From Streptomyces sp. 8K308 (GTDB lineage: Bacteria > Actinomycetota > Actinomycetes > Streptomycetales > Streptomycetaceae), in assembly GCF_004348315.1 (NCBI RefSeq), contig NZ_SMKC01000003.1, positions 17,356 to 81,355 of the forward strand: 64,000 bases of DNA, written 5' to 3'. A program made the translations under genes and the position numbers. The notes beneath the pieces were generated by a model. It was not told the DNA's origin. It saw only the letters and a list, made by a program, of their open reading frames with translations, and ran no database searches. Below, one piece after another: positions 56,038 through 64,000 of the stretch (within the stretch, counting starts at the first letter, position 1; each line of letters begins with the position of its first letter).

Positions 56038-57114
56038 TCACAGCCCGACGGCGGTGGCCGCGCCGCAGGCATACGCGGCCAGCGGCGCCATCACGTGCAC
56101 GGCGTCAGCGGACACCCCGCGCAGGGTGTTGGACGCGAACGACCGCTGGAACTCCAGCCCCACGAACGCCAGACCGGGATGGGTCGCGGACAGCCCGCCG
56201 GAGTGCACCGGCATCCCCGCCGCATCGACCGCGCCGAGCCCGGCCAGGAACGCGGCGTTGGGCACATAGCCGGTCGCCAGCAACACCACGTCCACGCGTT
56301 CACGGCTGCCGTCCGCCCACACGACCTGGTCGCCGTCGAGGGCGGTGAACATCTCCCGCCGCTCCAGCAGCCCGGAGGCGACCGCCTTGCTGTAGCGGCC
56401 GTCGTCGTTGACCAGCCGGCCCGGCGCCAGGTGCACCAGCCACGCGGGCGGCAGCAGGTCGAACCCGCTGGTCACCGCCCAGTGGTGCACGTCCTGGCCG
56501 CGGGAGCGCTGCGGCAGGAAGTGCACCGGCGCCCGGGACGCGAGCGTCACCGATGCGGTCTCGGTGAGCTCGTAGCCGATCTGCACTGCCGAGTTCCCCG
56601 CCCCCACCACCACGACCCGCTTGCCCGCGTAGGGGGCACGGTTGCGGTAGTCGGCCGCGTGCAGCACCTCGCCCGTGAAGCCGTCCGCGCCCGGCAGCTC
56701 GGGGACCAGGGGCCTGGAGCCGGTGGCGACGACGACGCCCGCGGCCGGTATCTCCTCCCCGGCGTCGGTGCGCACCACGAACCCGCGGCCGGACTGCTCG
56801 ACCGACGCGGCGCGGGTGCGGGTGCGGATGTCCGCATCGACGGTCGCGGCGTACGCCTCCAGGTAGGCGACCACCTCGTCGCGGTGCGGGTACCGCTCCG
56901 GATCGCCGGGGAACTTTAGGCCCGGCAGCGCGCTGAACCGCGCTGGGGAGAACAAGGTGAGGCTGTCGTAGTAGCTGGGCCACGCCCCCACCGGCCGGTC
57001 TGACGCCTCCAACACCACCGGGGCAAGACCGGCTTCGCGGGCGGCGTGGGCGGCGGCCAGTCCGGACTGGCCGCCCCCGATGACGACGATGACAGGTTCG
57101 CTCGTATTGACCAT
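56038..57114 (-). CDS. ArsO-like flavin-dependent monooxygenase
   Basis: The 358-residue protein has FAD-binding GGGQSGLAAAHAA, then VVATGSRPLVPELP, and NADPH-binding VVVVGAGNSAVQIGYEL, followed by VLLATGYVPN. This two-dinucleotide layout fits the ArsO branch of flavin monooxygenases found beside arsR. Its precise reaction is not settled in the literature. A TTGACA/TATGTT promoter places the transcript start next to ATG 57114, so the message is probably leaderless. It is divergent from arsR within the transposon. Confidence 0.85.
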   Translation of the reverse strand: MVNTSEPVIVVIGGGQSGLAAAHAAREAGLAPVVLEASDRPVGAWPSYYDSLTLFSPARFSALPGLKFPGDPERYPHRDEVVAYLEAYAATVDADIRTRTRAASVEQSGRGFVVRTDAGEEIPAAGVVVATGSRPLVPELPGADGFTGEVLHAADYRNRAPYAGKRVVVVGAGNSAVQIGYELTETASVTLASRAPVHFLPQRSRGQDVHHWAVTSGFDLLPPAWLVHLAPGRLVNDDGRYSKAVASGLLERREMFTALDGDQVVWADGSRERVDVVLLATGYVPNAAFLAGLGAVDAAGMPVHSGGLSATHPGLAFVGLEFQRSFASNTLRGVSADAVHVMAPLAAYACGAATAVGL

Positions 57115-57193
57115 GACCCAGAACATAATGTTGTTTTCTAATATGTCAAAGTGACGTTGGGAGTAAGGTGGGCCAGGAAGCGAGGTGGACCCG
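57115..57193. promoter_or_regulatory. Divergent arsO-like/arsR promoter with probable ArsR operator
   Basis: The minus-strand TTGACA (57144-57149) and TATGTT (57122-57127) are 16 bp apart. An AT-rich dyad with arms ACATA (57123-57127) and TATGT (57142-57146) covers that promoter, the usual place for an ArsR/SmtB repressor. GAGG before ATG 57194 serves arsR. Confidence 0.65.
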
Positions 57194-57592
57194 ATGACCG
57201 ACCAGACCGTGAGGCCCAAGGCAGAGCCCCAGGCGGGCCGGGAGGCCGCAGCGTGCTGCGCGCCGCCCGGCGCGGCCGACGCCTCCCCGGCCGATGTCGA
57301 CCTGGACGCGGAACTAAGCCCGACCACCCACGACTTCCTCAAGGCCCTCGCCAGCGAGACCCGCCAGCAGATCATGCTGCTGTTCTCCCGCAGCGCCGAA
57401 CTGTCCGTCGGCGAGGTCGCCGAACGCGCCGGCCTCAGCCACTCCGCCGCCTCTCAGCAGCTCAACCTCCTGCGCCGCGGCGGCATCGTCACCTCCCGCC
57501 GCGACGGCAAGACCGTGCTCTACAGAGCCGACAAGGAACACACCGCCCAAGCCCTCGCCGAGCTCCAGGAGTACCTGAAGTACTGCTGCTGA
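57194..57592 (+). CDS. arsR: ArsR/SmtB-family metalloregulator
   Basis: The 132-residue protein from ATG 57194 (GAGG 8 bases upstream) has the ArsR winged helix: LKALASETRQQIMLLF, then AGLSHSAASQQLNLLRRGGIV. Cysteine pairs at AACCAPPG (N-terminal) and KYCC (C-terminal) could bind As(III) thiolates. The usual ELCVCDL motif on helix 3 is absent (AELSVGEVAERA), as in some actinobacterial ArsR types with N- or C-terminal sites. Confidence 0.9.
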   Translation: MTDQTVRPKAEPQAGREAAACCAPPGAADASPADVDLDAELSPTTHDFLKALASETRQQIMLLFSRSAELSVGEVAERAGLSHSAASQQLNLLRRGGIVTSRRDGKTVLYRADKEHTAQALAELQEYLKYCC

Positions 57593-57623
57593 GCGCGACG
57601 GCCCGGTCTGATCTGCATCACGG

Positions 57624-58601
57624 TCAGCGCCTGCTGTCGCCGGGGGCGAGCAGGCTGGTGAGCTCGGCGATCGCGTCCGGGGACGGCTTGAAGTATCGGC
57701 GGACGTTCTCCGGCTTCTTGTGCCGGGACTTCGCCATCAGCATCAGCAGAGAGGCCCCTTGCTCGCCGAGATGGGTGAGGGCGGAATGGCGGTACTCGTG
57801 CAGGTCCCAGCCGGTTCCCGGTCCGCGCACGGCGGTGTGCTCGTCCAACAGAGCGCGGGCCTGGCCGTAAGAGAGACGGGCCAGGCCGGTGTCCGGGCAC
57901 ACGACGCGCGGGCTGACCACCTTCCCCGGGCCGGAGCGGCGGTGGGTGACGAACACCGGGCCCCGGGGACGGCCGCGCAGCAGGCGGGGCAGGAGTCGTG
58001 CGGTGCCGGCGTCCCAGTAGACGGTCTCCGGCACGAGGTCTTCGCGCGCCTGCCCGCGGCGGCGGGCCTTACTCCGGGCGCCTTTGGCCTTGACCAGGCA
58101 GCGGCGTGCGGCGAGGTCCAGGTCCTCGATGTTCACGCCGAGGATCTCCTCCGCGCGGGCGGCGGTCTCGTAGAGCATCCGCCACAGCGTCTTCTCCCGC
58201 AGGTGGACCTCGCGGCGGGCGATAAGCCGGTCCACGGCCACCTTCGAGCGGGCCGGGGTCTCGGAGTCCGGCACCGCCAACCGCTTCGTCCAGGCCGGGA
58301 CCGCCGGGCCGTCGTAGCCGTACTCCTCGCACCAGCCCAGCCACGACAGCACCGCCGCCCGGCGGGCGTTCCAGGTGCCGACCGCCGCGGTACCCCACAA
58401 CAGCTCCAGCGCCTCGCCGATCTCGTCGTCCACCACCGCCGCGAGCGGGCGGGCCTCGCCGATCCGCTCGGCGGTCTTTCCGACGCCGGTCGCGTAGCTG
58501 CGGACCGTGTTCGGATTGCGGAGCGAGTCGAGAAAGGCATCGGCCGCCGCGCGAACGGTCAGCGCCTTCCCGGCCGGCAGTTGCACGACGGTGGTCACCA
58601 C
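57624..58601 (-). CDS. Tyrosine recombinase (TnpI-type resolvase)
   Basis: The 325-residue protein has an N-terminal SAM-like DNA-binding domain. Its catalytic core has Arg in [16 protein letters not shown], the HxxR pair in [12 protein letters not shown], and Tyr in [12 protein letters not shown]. Family members resolve cointegrates of Tn4430-like Tn3 elements. It starts at one of two GTGs (58601/58598), with GGGGG upstream, and lies next to the IRS-like repeats at the right end of the transposon. Confidence 0.88.
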   Translation of the reverse strand: MVTTVVQLPAGKALTVRAAADAFLDSLRNPNTVRSYATGVGKTAERIGEARPLAAVVDDEIGEALELLWGTAAVGTWNARRAAVLSWLGWCEEYGYDGPAVPAWTKRLAVPDSETPARSKVAVDRLIARREVHLREKTLWRMLYETAARAEEILGVNIEDLDLAARRCLVKAKGARSKARRRGQAREDLVPETVYWDAGTARLLPRLLRGRPRGPVFVTHRRSGPGKVVSPRVVCPDTGLARLSYGQARALLDEHTAVRGPGTGWDLHEYRHSALTHLGEQGASLLMLMAKSRHKKPENVRRYFKPSPDAIAELTSLLAPGDSRR

Positions 58602-58611
58602 TTCCCCCTTG

Positions 58612-58702
58612 CCACAGATAACAGGGCCGCTTCATGCGGCGTGCGGAGAACGTCCCCGCAGGTCGCGCGGAGTGATAGCGCAGATAACAGGGCGTTATCT
58701 GC
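58612..58702. other. Resolution-site-like array (TnpI IRS type)
   Basis: A perfect inverted repeat GCAGATAAC-5-GTTATCTGC (58680-58702) is the likely crossover core. An extra direct copy of CAGATAACAGGGC lies 66 bp away (58615-58627). Core plus accessory copies upstream of a tyrosine recombinase gene match the IRS plan of Tn4430. Confidence 0.7.
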
Positions 58703-58763
58703 GGCAAGACTTCAGCCGGAGCCGGACGCCGACGTCCGGTCAGCCGCCCACCAGCAGCGATCG

Positions 58764-58809
58764 AGGCTTAGCGCCGGTTTTCGTTCCGATGTTCCTCAAC
58801 CCCCGTGTC
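58764..58809. repeat. Right terminal inverted repeat and target duplication
   Basis: The inverted repeat (58764-58804) runs from AGGCTTAGCGCC to CTCAACCCCC. GTGTC (58805-58809) is the second target copy. Confidence 0.93.
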
Positions 58810-58832
58810 TCTCATGAAGTGTCTCTCATGAA
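58805..58832. repeat. Tandem 14-bp repeat upstream of the SLC13 carrier
   Basis: GTGTCTCTCATGAA occurs twice in a row (58805-58818 and 58819-58832), 41 bp before the carrier start. The transposon target duplication GTGTC is the first five bases. It may be an operator that the insertion has separated from upstream sequence. Confidence 0.6.
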
Positions 58833-58873
58833 CCGTTCATCCATGGCTCACCACCGGTTCGAAAACTGGTCGG

Positions 58874-60289
58874 GTGACCCTCACCAACCGGCAGGCCGTC
58901 ACCCTGTGCGTGGCGCTGAGCGTGTGCGGCCTGCTGCTCGTTCCGACCAACTTCCCCGGCCTGAGCGGTGACGCCCGCCTCACGCTCGTGGTGTTCGCCC
59001 TGGCCACCTGCGCCTGGATCGGCACGCCCCTCGACGACACCTATGTGGCGCTGGGCGCCGGACTCGCCCTGACCGCCACGGGCGTGGTCAGCGCCGACAC
59101 CCTGTTCGGCACCCTCGGCGACCCCACCGTCTGGCTGCTGATCTGCGCTTTCGTGCTGGCCGCCGCGGTGGCGAGCAGCGGACTCGCCGCCCGCGCCGCC
59201 GTCTTCCTCGTCACCGGCGCGCGCACCGTGCGACAGCTGGTGCACCTGACCACGGCGGCCCTCGTCGTCACGGCCTTCGCGATCCCCGCGACCTCCGGGC
59301 GCGCCGCCCTGGCGCTGCCGGTCTTCCTCGCCCTCGCCAGGGCGCTGTCCGGTCGGCCCCGGCTGGTCGTCGCCCTGGCGCTGCTCTTCCCCACGGTCAT
59401 CCTGCTGTCCGCGGTCGCCACCCTGATCGGCGCGGGCGCCCACCTGATCACCGTCTCGGTGCTGTGGGAGACCACCGGCGAACGCATCGGCTTCCACGAG
59501 TGGTTGCTGCTCGGCCTGCCGCTCGCCGTGGTCTCCTCCCATCTCGCCGCCGAGGTCGTTTTGTTGACCACCACCCGGCGCGCCGACCGCCGCGGCCCGG
59601 TCGAGTTGGCCGTCGAGGACATCCAGCGGCACACGGAACAGCGGCTGACCGGCTCGCTGAGCCAGGCCGAGGTCCGCTGCGCCGGACTGCTGGCCAGCGT
59701 CGTCGTGCTGTGGTGCAGCGAGCCCCTGCACGGGGTACCGCCCGCGCTGGTCGCGCTCATCGGGGCCGTCGTCATCACCGCGCCCGCCCTCGGCACCATC
59801 AGGCTGAAGGACGCGCTGGGCACCGTGCCCTGGTCGCTGCTGCTGTTCATGGCGGCCACCATGGCGATGGGCGTCGCGCTCTCCGACTCCGGGGCCGCCG
59901 GCTGGCTGACGTCGGGACTGCCCGGCGACGCCGCGGTCCCCGCCTGGCTCTTCCTCGGCGTCGTCGTCGCCGTCAGCACCGCGGCCCACCTGGTCCTCCA
60001 GTCGCGCTCCGCCCGCTCAAGCGTCCTCGTCCCCCTGGTGGTCGCCTCCGCCGCGGCCTGCGGCGTGGACCCGGTCGCCGCCGCACTGGCCTCCACGGCC
60101 GCGGCCGGCTTCTGCCACACGCTGCCCGCCTCGGCCAAGCCGGTGGCGCTCTTCGCCGACGTGCCCGACGCCCCCACCTACACGCCCCGCGACCTGCTGC
60201 GGCTTTCCGCCGTGCTGGCCCCGCTGACCGCCGGCCTCGTCCTGCTGTTCGCGCTCGCCGTGTGGCCGTTGCTCGGCGTCGCCCCCTGA
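58874..60289 (+). CDS. SLC13/DASS-family anion transporter
   Basis: The 471-residue protein has about 12 hydrophobic segments. Duplicated signatures occur near TGVVSADTLFGTLGDPTVWLL, FAIPATSGRAALALPVFLAL and FCHTLPASAKPVALFADV. Family members carry dicarboxylates, sulfate or similar anions with Na+ or H+. It starts with GTG 58874. Glycerate kinase follows 43 bp downstream, so uptake of glycerate, tartronate or a related acid is a reasonable inference. Confidence 0.87.
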   Translation: MTLTNRQAVTLCVALSVCGLLLVPTNFPGLSGDARLTLVVFALATCAWIGTPLDDTYVALGAGLALTATGVVSADTLFGTLGDPTVWLLICAFVLAAAVASSGLAARAAVFLVTGARTVRQLVHLTTAALVVTAFAIPATSGRAALALPVFLALARALSGRPRLVVALALLFPTVILLSAVATLIGAGAHLITVSVLWETTGERIGFHEWLLLGLPLAVVSSHLAAEVVLLTTTRRADRRGPVELAVEDIQRHTEQRLTGSLSQAEVRCAGLLASVVVLWCSEPLHGVPPALVALIGAVVITAPALGTIRLKDALGTVPWSLLLFMAATMAMGVALSDSGAAGWLTSGLPGDAAVPAWLFLGVVVAVSTAAHLVLQSRSARSSVLVPLVVASAAACGVDPVAAALASTAAAGFCHTLPASAKPVALFADVPDAPTYTPRDLLRLSAVLAPLTAGLVLLFALAVWPLLGVAP

Positions 60290-60332
60290 GGGACCCCGAG
60301 AACCAAGAGACACCCAGAACAAGGAGACAACC

Positions 60333-61505
60333 GTGTACCGATTCGTCGTGGCGCCCAGCGGCATGAAGGAGTCGCTGTCCGCCGCCGAGGCCGCCGAGGC
60401 CATCGCCGAGGGGCTGCTGCGCGCCGTGCCCGACGCCGTCGTCGACCTGCTGCCGCTGGTCGACGGCGGCGAGGGCACGGCCCGGGCACTGGCCGCGGCG
60501 GGCGGCGGGCGGCTCGTGCCGCGCCTGGCCACGGGACCGGTCGGCGACCCGGTCGACACCCACTTCGCGCTCCTGCCCGACGCCCCAGGGGCGCCCGGCA
60601 CCGCGGTCGTGGAGATGGCCGCCGTGGCCGGCCTCGCACTGGTCCCTGCCGGCCGCCGCGACCCGACCGCCACCACCACCCGCGGCGTGGGCGAACTCGT
60701 CCGCGCCGCCCTCGACACGGGCGCGCGCCAGGTCCTGGTCGGCTGCGGCGACTCGGGCACCTCCGACGGTGGGGCCGGCGCGCTGCAGGCGCTCGGCGCC
60801 CGGCTGCTGGACGCCAGGGGGCGCGAACTTCCCCCGGGCGGCGGGGCGTTGCGTCGGCTGGCACGGATCGACCCCACCGGCCTCGACCGCCGCCTGGCCA
60901 CCACCGAGATCACCGTCGCCGTCAACCCGCACAACGTGCTGTGCGGACCGCGCGGCGTGGCCCGGGTCTTCGGCCCGCAGAAGGGCGCCACCCCCGCCCA
61001 GACCGAGGAGCTCTCGGCGGCCCTCGACCACTGGGCGACCGTCCTGGAGCGCGACCTCGGCCCGCTCGACGTGGACCTCCGCACCGGCCCAGGCACCGGG
61101 GCCTCCGGCGGCCTCGGGGCGGGGCTCGCCGCGCTCGGCGCCCGGCTGCTGCCACGGTTCCGGGTGTTCCTCGACCACCTGGACCTCGACGCCAGGATCG
61201 CCGGCGCCGACCTCGTCGTCACCGCGGAGGGCGCGCTCGACGGGCAGACGCCGTTCGGCAAGATCCCCGGCGAGGTGGCGCGCCGCGCCCGGGCACACGG
61301 CGTTCCCGTCCTGGCGCTCGCCGGCACGATCGGAGAGGGTGCCAGGGAGGTCCACCTGACTGGAGTCGACGCCTACAGCGGCATCCTGCCCGCGCCCGTC
61401 GGCCTGCCGGAGGCGCTGGCGCGCGGCGGGGAGTTCCTGGCGGACGCCGCCGAACGGGCCCTGCGCATGGTCCTGATCGGCAGCCGCCTCGCCGCCCGTG
61501 CCTGA
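60333..61505 (+). CDS. Glycerate kinase (GlxK/GarK type)
   Basis: The 390-residue product starts at GTG 60333 with AGGAG upstream. Motifs include PSGMKESLSAAEAAEAI at the start, DGGEGTARAL, TTTRGVGELV, GCGDSGTSDGGAGAL, FGPQKGAT and TAEGALDGQTPFGKIPGEVA. This is the glycerate-kinase fold family. The enzyme makes 2- or 3-phosphoglycerate from glycerate, the end point of glyoxylate and aldaric-acid routes. It is the second gene of an operon with the SLC13 carrier. Confidence 0.93.
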   Translation: MYRFVVAPSGMKESLSAAEAAEAIAEGLLRAVPDAVVDLLPLVDGGEGTARALAAAGGGRLVPRLATGPVGDPVDTHFALLPDAPGAPGTAVVEMAAVAGLALVPAGRRDPTATTTRGVGELVRAALDTGARQVLVGCGDSGTSDGGAGALQALGARLLDARGRELPPGGGALRRLARIDPTGLDRRLATTEITVAVNPHNVLCGPRGVARVFGPQKGATPAQTEELSAALDHWATVLERDLGPLDVDLRTGPGTGASGGLGAGLAALGARLLPRFRVFLDHLDLDARIAGADLVVTAEGALDGQTPFGKIPGEVARRARAHGVPVLALAGTIGEGAREVHLTGVDAYSGILPAPVGLPEALARGGEFLADAAERALRMVLIGSRLAARA

Positions 61506-63176
61506 TCAGGGGCCGAGCAGCCCGTCGAGGAACGCGTTGCCGAACACGCCGTGCGGGTCGAGGCGGCGCAACAGCTCGGTGCCCTCGGCCCACTGCCCCT
61601 CGCCGTACGACCGCGGCACGACCGTGCCGATGACCTCCGGATCCGCCCAGGCCGCGGTGTCGGTGTAACCCCACCCCTTGGACCACTCGACGCGGGTCAG
61701 CGCGTGCCCGCCGTCGAAGGTCGCCAGGCAGAAACGTTCCAGCTCCCGGTAGAACTCGGCCGCGCCTGGGGTGCCCGGCAGCGTCCGCCCAGACCGCGCG
61801 GTCGAACTCCGGGTGGTCCGGGTGCGGGCGGACCACCGAGAGCAGCGGGGGTCGGGCCCCGGGCGCCGCCACGTCCGAGGTCTGGTCGAGGCCGCCGACG
61901 CGGATCTCCACCTGCCCGTTCACCGGGAACCGCCCGTCCCTCGCCCACGCTTCGAGACGCTCCCGGTAGAAGCCGGCGAACTCCGAGATGACCCGCTGCA
62001 CCCGTCCGCGCGCCGGGTGAGGATGGCGTAGCCGTTGGCGGTTTCCCGCAGCGTGGGCGGCCGCAGGTAGAACATCAGGTGGTGCGAGGCGCCCCACAGG
62101 TCGCCGGCGAGCGTCGCCGTCAGCCCGGTCGCCGCGATGGTGTACTGCAACGCCCCGAGCGTCGGCGCGAGATACCAGGCGCCCGGCGAGCCGGGACACG
62201 GGGGTGGGGACGGTGTCGCTGAACGGGTAGTTGTAGGGGCCGAGCACCGGCCGCGAGGTGGCCGGCTTCTCCGGACTCAGGCTCCACACCTTCAGCCAGG
62301 GCCGGTCGGTGAAGGCGAACCAAATCGTCTCCACGCGCCCGCCGGGCGCCAGGAAGTCGGCGAACGTCCGGCCGCCCGCGGCCTCCGCGCTGCCCGGCGC
62401 GGCGAACAGTTCGTCGGACGGGACGTCGACCCGGCTGACGCAGCGCATCGCGCTCTCCTTGCCGGCCTGGAGCACCGCCTCGACGACGAAGCTCCGCCCC
62501 AGGTGCGCCGCGAGCGCGTCGCACTCGGGGGCCCTGCCCCGCTCGAAGGTGTGCAGCACGTAGGCGCCGCTCGGCTCGTCCCACACCACGGTGGTCACGG
62601 CGAGCACCAGGTTGCTGAGGGTGCCGTAGGTGTGTCCCGGGCGCGCCGGCTCGCCGTCGGCGGGGACGCTGGTGCCGTGCGCGTCGATGGCGAGGGTGCC
62701 GCCGAGCGTCAGCTCCCCGGGCGCGGGGGTGTTGGTCACGCCGAGGCCGTGGTCGGCGAGGAACCCCATCAGTGTCTCCAGCGTCACGCCGGTCTGGGCC
62801 AGGACCGCGCCGGGCGCCCCGGCGGGCGGCGTGACCAGCTCGGTCGCCGTCAGGTGGGCCGTCGTGTCGACGAGCAGCACCCGGGCGTCGGGGGAGGTGT
62901 CGGGGGTGATGGTCAGCGGCGACCAGGTGTGGGACTTGCCGCGGGGGCGCAGCCGCCAGCCCTCGGCGTGGGCCCAGTTGGCGAGTCGACGATCTGCGCG
63001 CCGGTCCGCGGCGCGCAGGTTCACAGGCCGGGATGGGCGTTCTCGCCCGCCCAGTTGAGGTAGGGGGAGCGGTGGGCCGTCAGGTCGCCCGGCAGGCTGG
63101 GCGCCGCGCTGTCCGCGGCGGCGGCAGCGGTGCGCAGGACACCGCGTCGGGAAGGTAATCCTGGTTTGTTCGACAT
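61506..63176 (-). pseudogene. Multiply frameshifted FAD-linked cholesterol oxidase
   Basis: Segments of a VAO-type cholesterol oxidase lie in order but in different frames. They are a Tat-like start (MSNKPGLPSRRGVLRTAAAA), ANWAHAEGWRLRPRGKSHTW, TNTPAPGELTLGGTLAIDAHG, NYPFSDTVPTPVSRLAG, LWGASHHLMFYLRPPTLRET, the ISEFAGFYRERLEAW stretch, and the end FGNAFLDGLLGP. At least five shifts are needed, near 63030, 62990, 62190, 62005 and 61785. The substrate-binding domain for the sterol is recognisable. Many shifts in one gene argue for real decay. Confidence 0.82.
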
Positions 63177-63303
63177 GGGCACAGGACGTATGGGATTCGC
63201 CGCCCACGCGGAACCCCGCGAACCCGACCGTTCTGGCTCGAACCGGGCACGTGCTACGGGAACTTCCTCGACCCGTGAGGCGCTCGTCCTGCGCCGGCCG
63301 TGC

Positions 63304-63972
63304 TCAGGGGGTGGCCGGCAGGCATGGGAAGAGCTCGTGGAAGCGCGCGGGGTCGGGCGCGACGAAGACGGCGTCGGCGGCCACCAGCGCGCTGGCCGGG
63401 GCGGTCTCGGTGGCGATCGAGCCGTCGACGTGGAGCTTGCGGCCCTCGGTGCGGACGACCCGGGCGACGACCCGCAGCGGCGTCGCCAGTGGGACGGGGC
63501 CCTGGTAGCGCAGCCGGAGGGAGATGGTCATCGCGGGCGTTCCCGCCGCCGCGCAGGCGTGGCCCATGAGTTCGTCGAGCAGCATGGCGCTCATGCCGCC
63601 GTGCGCGAAGCCGGGCGGGCCCTCGTGGGCTGAGCCGAGGACGCACCGACCGACGAGGCAGGCGTCGTCCGCGACCACCTCCATGGGCGGGGCGAGCGGG
63701 CTGCCCTGGCCGGTGACCGGGCTGTACATCCGCAGCCCGCCGGGGAACTCGTCCACGGGCGATATCTCGGCTGGCGCCCGCTGGCCGACCGTCAACTCAG
63801 CGGTGAGGCGACGGACGTCGTCCAGGGCCTGGTGCAACGTCTCGTCCGCGGCGGTGGTGCGCACGGCGGCGTCCACCAGGTCCCGCAGCTCGTGGCCGAG
63901 TGCGGCGATCGCCGCTCGGCGGCGTGCCAGTGCCTCGTCCGTGGCCGGTGAATCGGTCAGAGGTGTGTTCAT
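63304..63972 (-). CDS. PaaI-type hotdog-fold thioesterase
   Basis: The 222-residue protein has an N-terminal helical extension of about 90 residues, then a hotdog domain. The family pattern PPGFAHGGMSAMLLDELMGHAC includes the catalytic acid, and TISLRLRYQGPVPLATPLRVVARV is also typical. It hydrolyses an acyl-CoA; the substrate is unknown. It has the opposite orientation to glycerate kinase and lies just upstream of the broken cholesterol oxidase on the same strand, suggesting a past sterol or acyl-CoA context. Confidence 0.87.
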   Translation of the reverse strand: MNTPLTDSPATDEALARRRAAIAALGHELRDLVDAAVRTTAADETLHQALDDVRRLTAELTVGQRAPAEISPVDEFPGGLRMYSPVTGQGSPLAPPMEVVADDACLVGRCVLGSAHEGPPGFAHGGMSAMLLDELMGHACAAAGTPAMTISLRLRYQGPVPLATPLRVVARVVRTEGRKLHVDGSIATETAPASALVAADAVFVAPDPARFHELFPCLPATP

Positions 63973-64000
63973 CGCTCTTCTCGGTGCGGTGGCGGGGGGT

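Larger units (their letters stand above)
55109..58804. mobile_element. Tn3-family transposon carrying arsO-like/arsR cargo, with deleted transposase
   Basis: The 3696-bp element is bounded by 41-bp terminal inverted repeats (55109-55149 and 58764-58804) that differ at one base. They start with GGGGG, as is usual for the family. A 5-bp direct duplication GTGTC (55104-55108 and 58805-58809) flanks it, proving transposition. It contains a shortened transposase gene, a flavin monooxygenase, an ArsR repressor, a tyrosine recombinase and a resolution-site-like array. With tnpA broken it would need transposase in trans to move. Confidence 0.93.

Overview
The window comes from a very GC-rich, filamentous-type actinomycete, most likely a Streptomyces or close relative. 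The evidence is strong third-position G/C bias, frequent GTG starts and ATGA/GTGA gene overlaps, and twin-arginine signal peptides on secreted enzymes. It also has a perfect CebR box, rare in-frame TTA (bldA-type) codons, a modular type I PKS gene, and promoters of the TTGACR-17-TAGGGT kind. No rRNA, tRNA or CRISPR array was seen.

Region 1 (1-13.2 kb) is metabolic. PadR and TetR regulators lead to a minus-strand operon with a class II aldolase, a class III aminotransferase and an FGGY sugar kinase. It is divergent from a neutral ceramidase gene that carries a TTA codon. Next come a FadR-type regulator and a plus-strand operon with an Nramp-fold transporter that lacks the Nramp metal-ligand motifs, an IlvD/Edd-type sugar-acid dehydratase and an FAH-superfamily dehydratase-like protein. 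Together these look like a non-phosphorylative (Weimberg-like) route for a pentonate-type sugar acid.

Region 2 (13.2-24 kb) holds a single-module type I PKS (degenerate ACP-KS-AT-KR-ACP-TE). It stands alone beside a patch of broken genes: a GH127-like tail, a LacI regulator with a nonsense codon and a frameshift, and TPR and unknown remnants.

Region 3 (23-30.6 kb) is a polysaccharide-sugar locus. A ROK repressor and an ABC importer (two permeases and a lipoprotein) lie next to a secreted GH5 mannanase with Fn3 and CBM2 modules, whose promoter carries a perfect CebR operator. A DUF488 gene, a frameshifted MBL hydrolase, a probable Cys-ended leader peptide, a truncated OsmC gene and a truncated ABC solute-binding gene follow.

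Region 4 (32-48 kb) encodes a Ca-binding repeat protein with a TTA codon, a secreted amidase, a KDPG aldolase-like enzyme and a GH62 arabinofuranosidase. After these come a GntR/FadR regulator, L-fuconate dehydratase with a complete RbsABC-type importer, and a GH95 alpha-L-fucosidase. Copies of a GATACATC-type operator lie upstream of GH62, the fuconate dehydratase operon and GH95. In the dehydratase promoter the operator fills the -35/-10 spacer. This suggests one GntR-controlled hemicellulose/fucoside regulon.

Region 5 (46.5-64 kb) starts with a secreted beta-propeller protein whose upstream region shares a 38-bp element (32/38 identical) with the aldolase/ceramidase intergenic region. A fused remnant of an epimerase and a second Nramp-like gene follows. 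Then come katG/furA, a small acidic protein with a two-component system, and a complete Tn3-family element at 55109-58804. The element has 41-bp terminal repeats, a GTGTC target duplication, an ArsO-like flavoprotein, ArsR, a TnpI-type recombinase with its resolution site, and an internally deleted transposase. An SLC13 carrier with glycerate kinase, a multiply frameshifted cholesterol oxidase and a PaaI-type thioesterase close the window.

About eleven broken genes in 64 kb, several of them two-gene deletion junctions, indicate a region undergoing active gene loss, or a mix of gene loss and assembly error.
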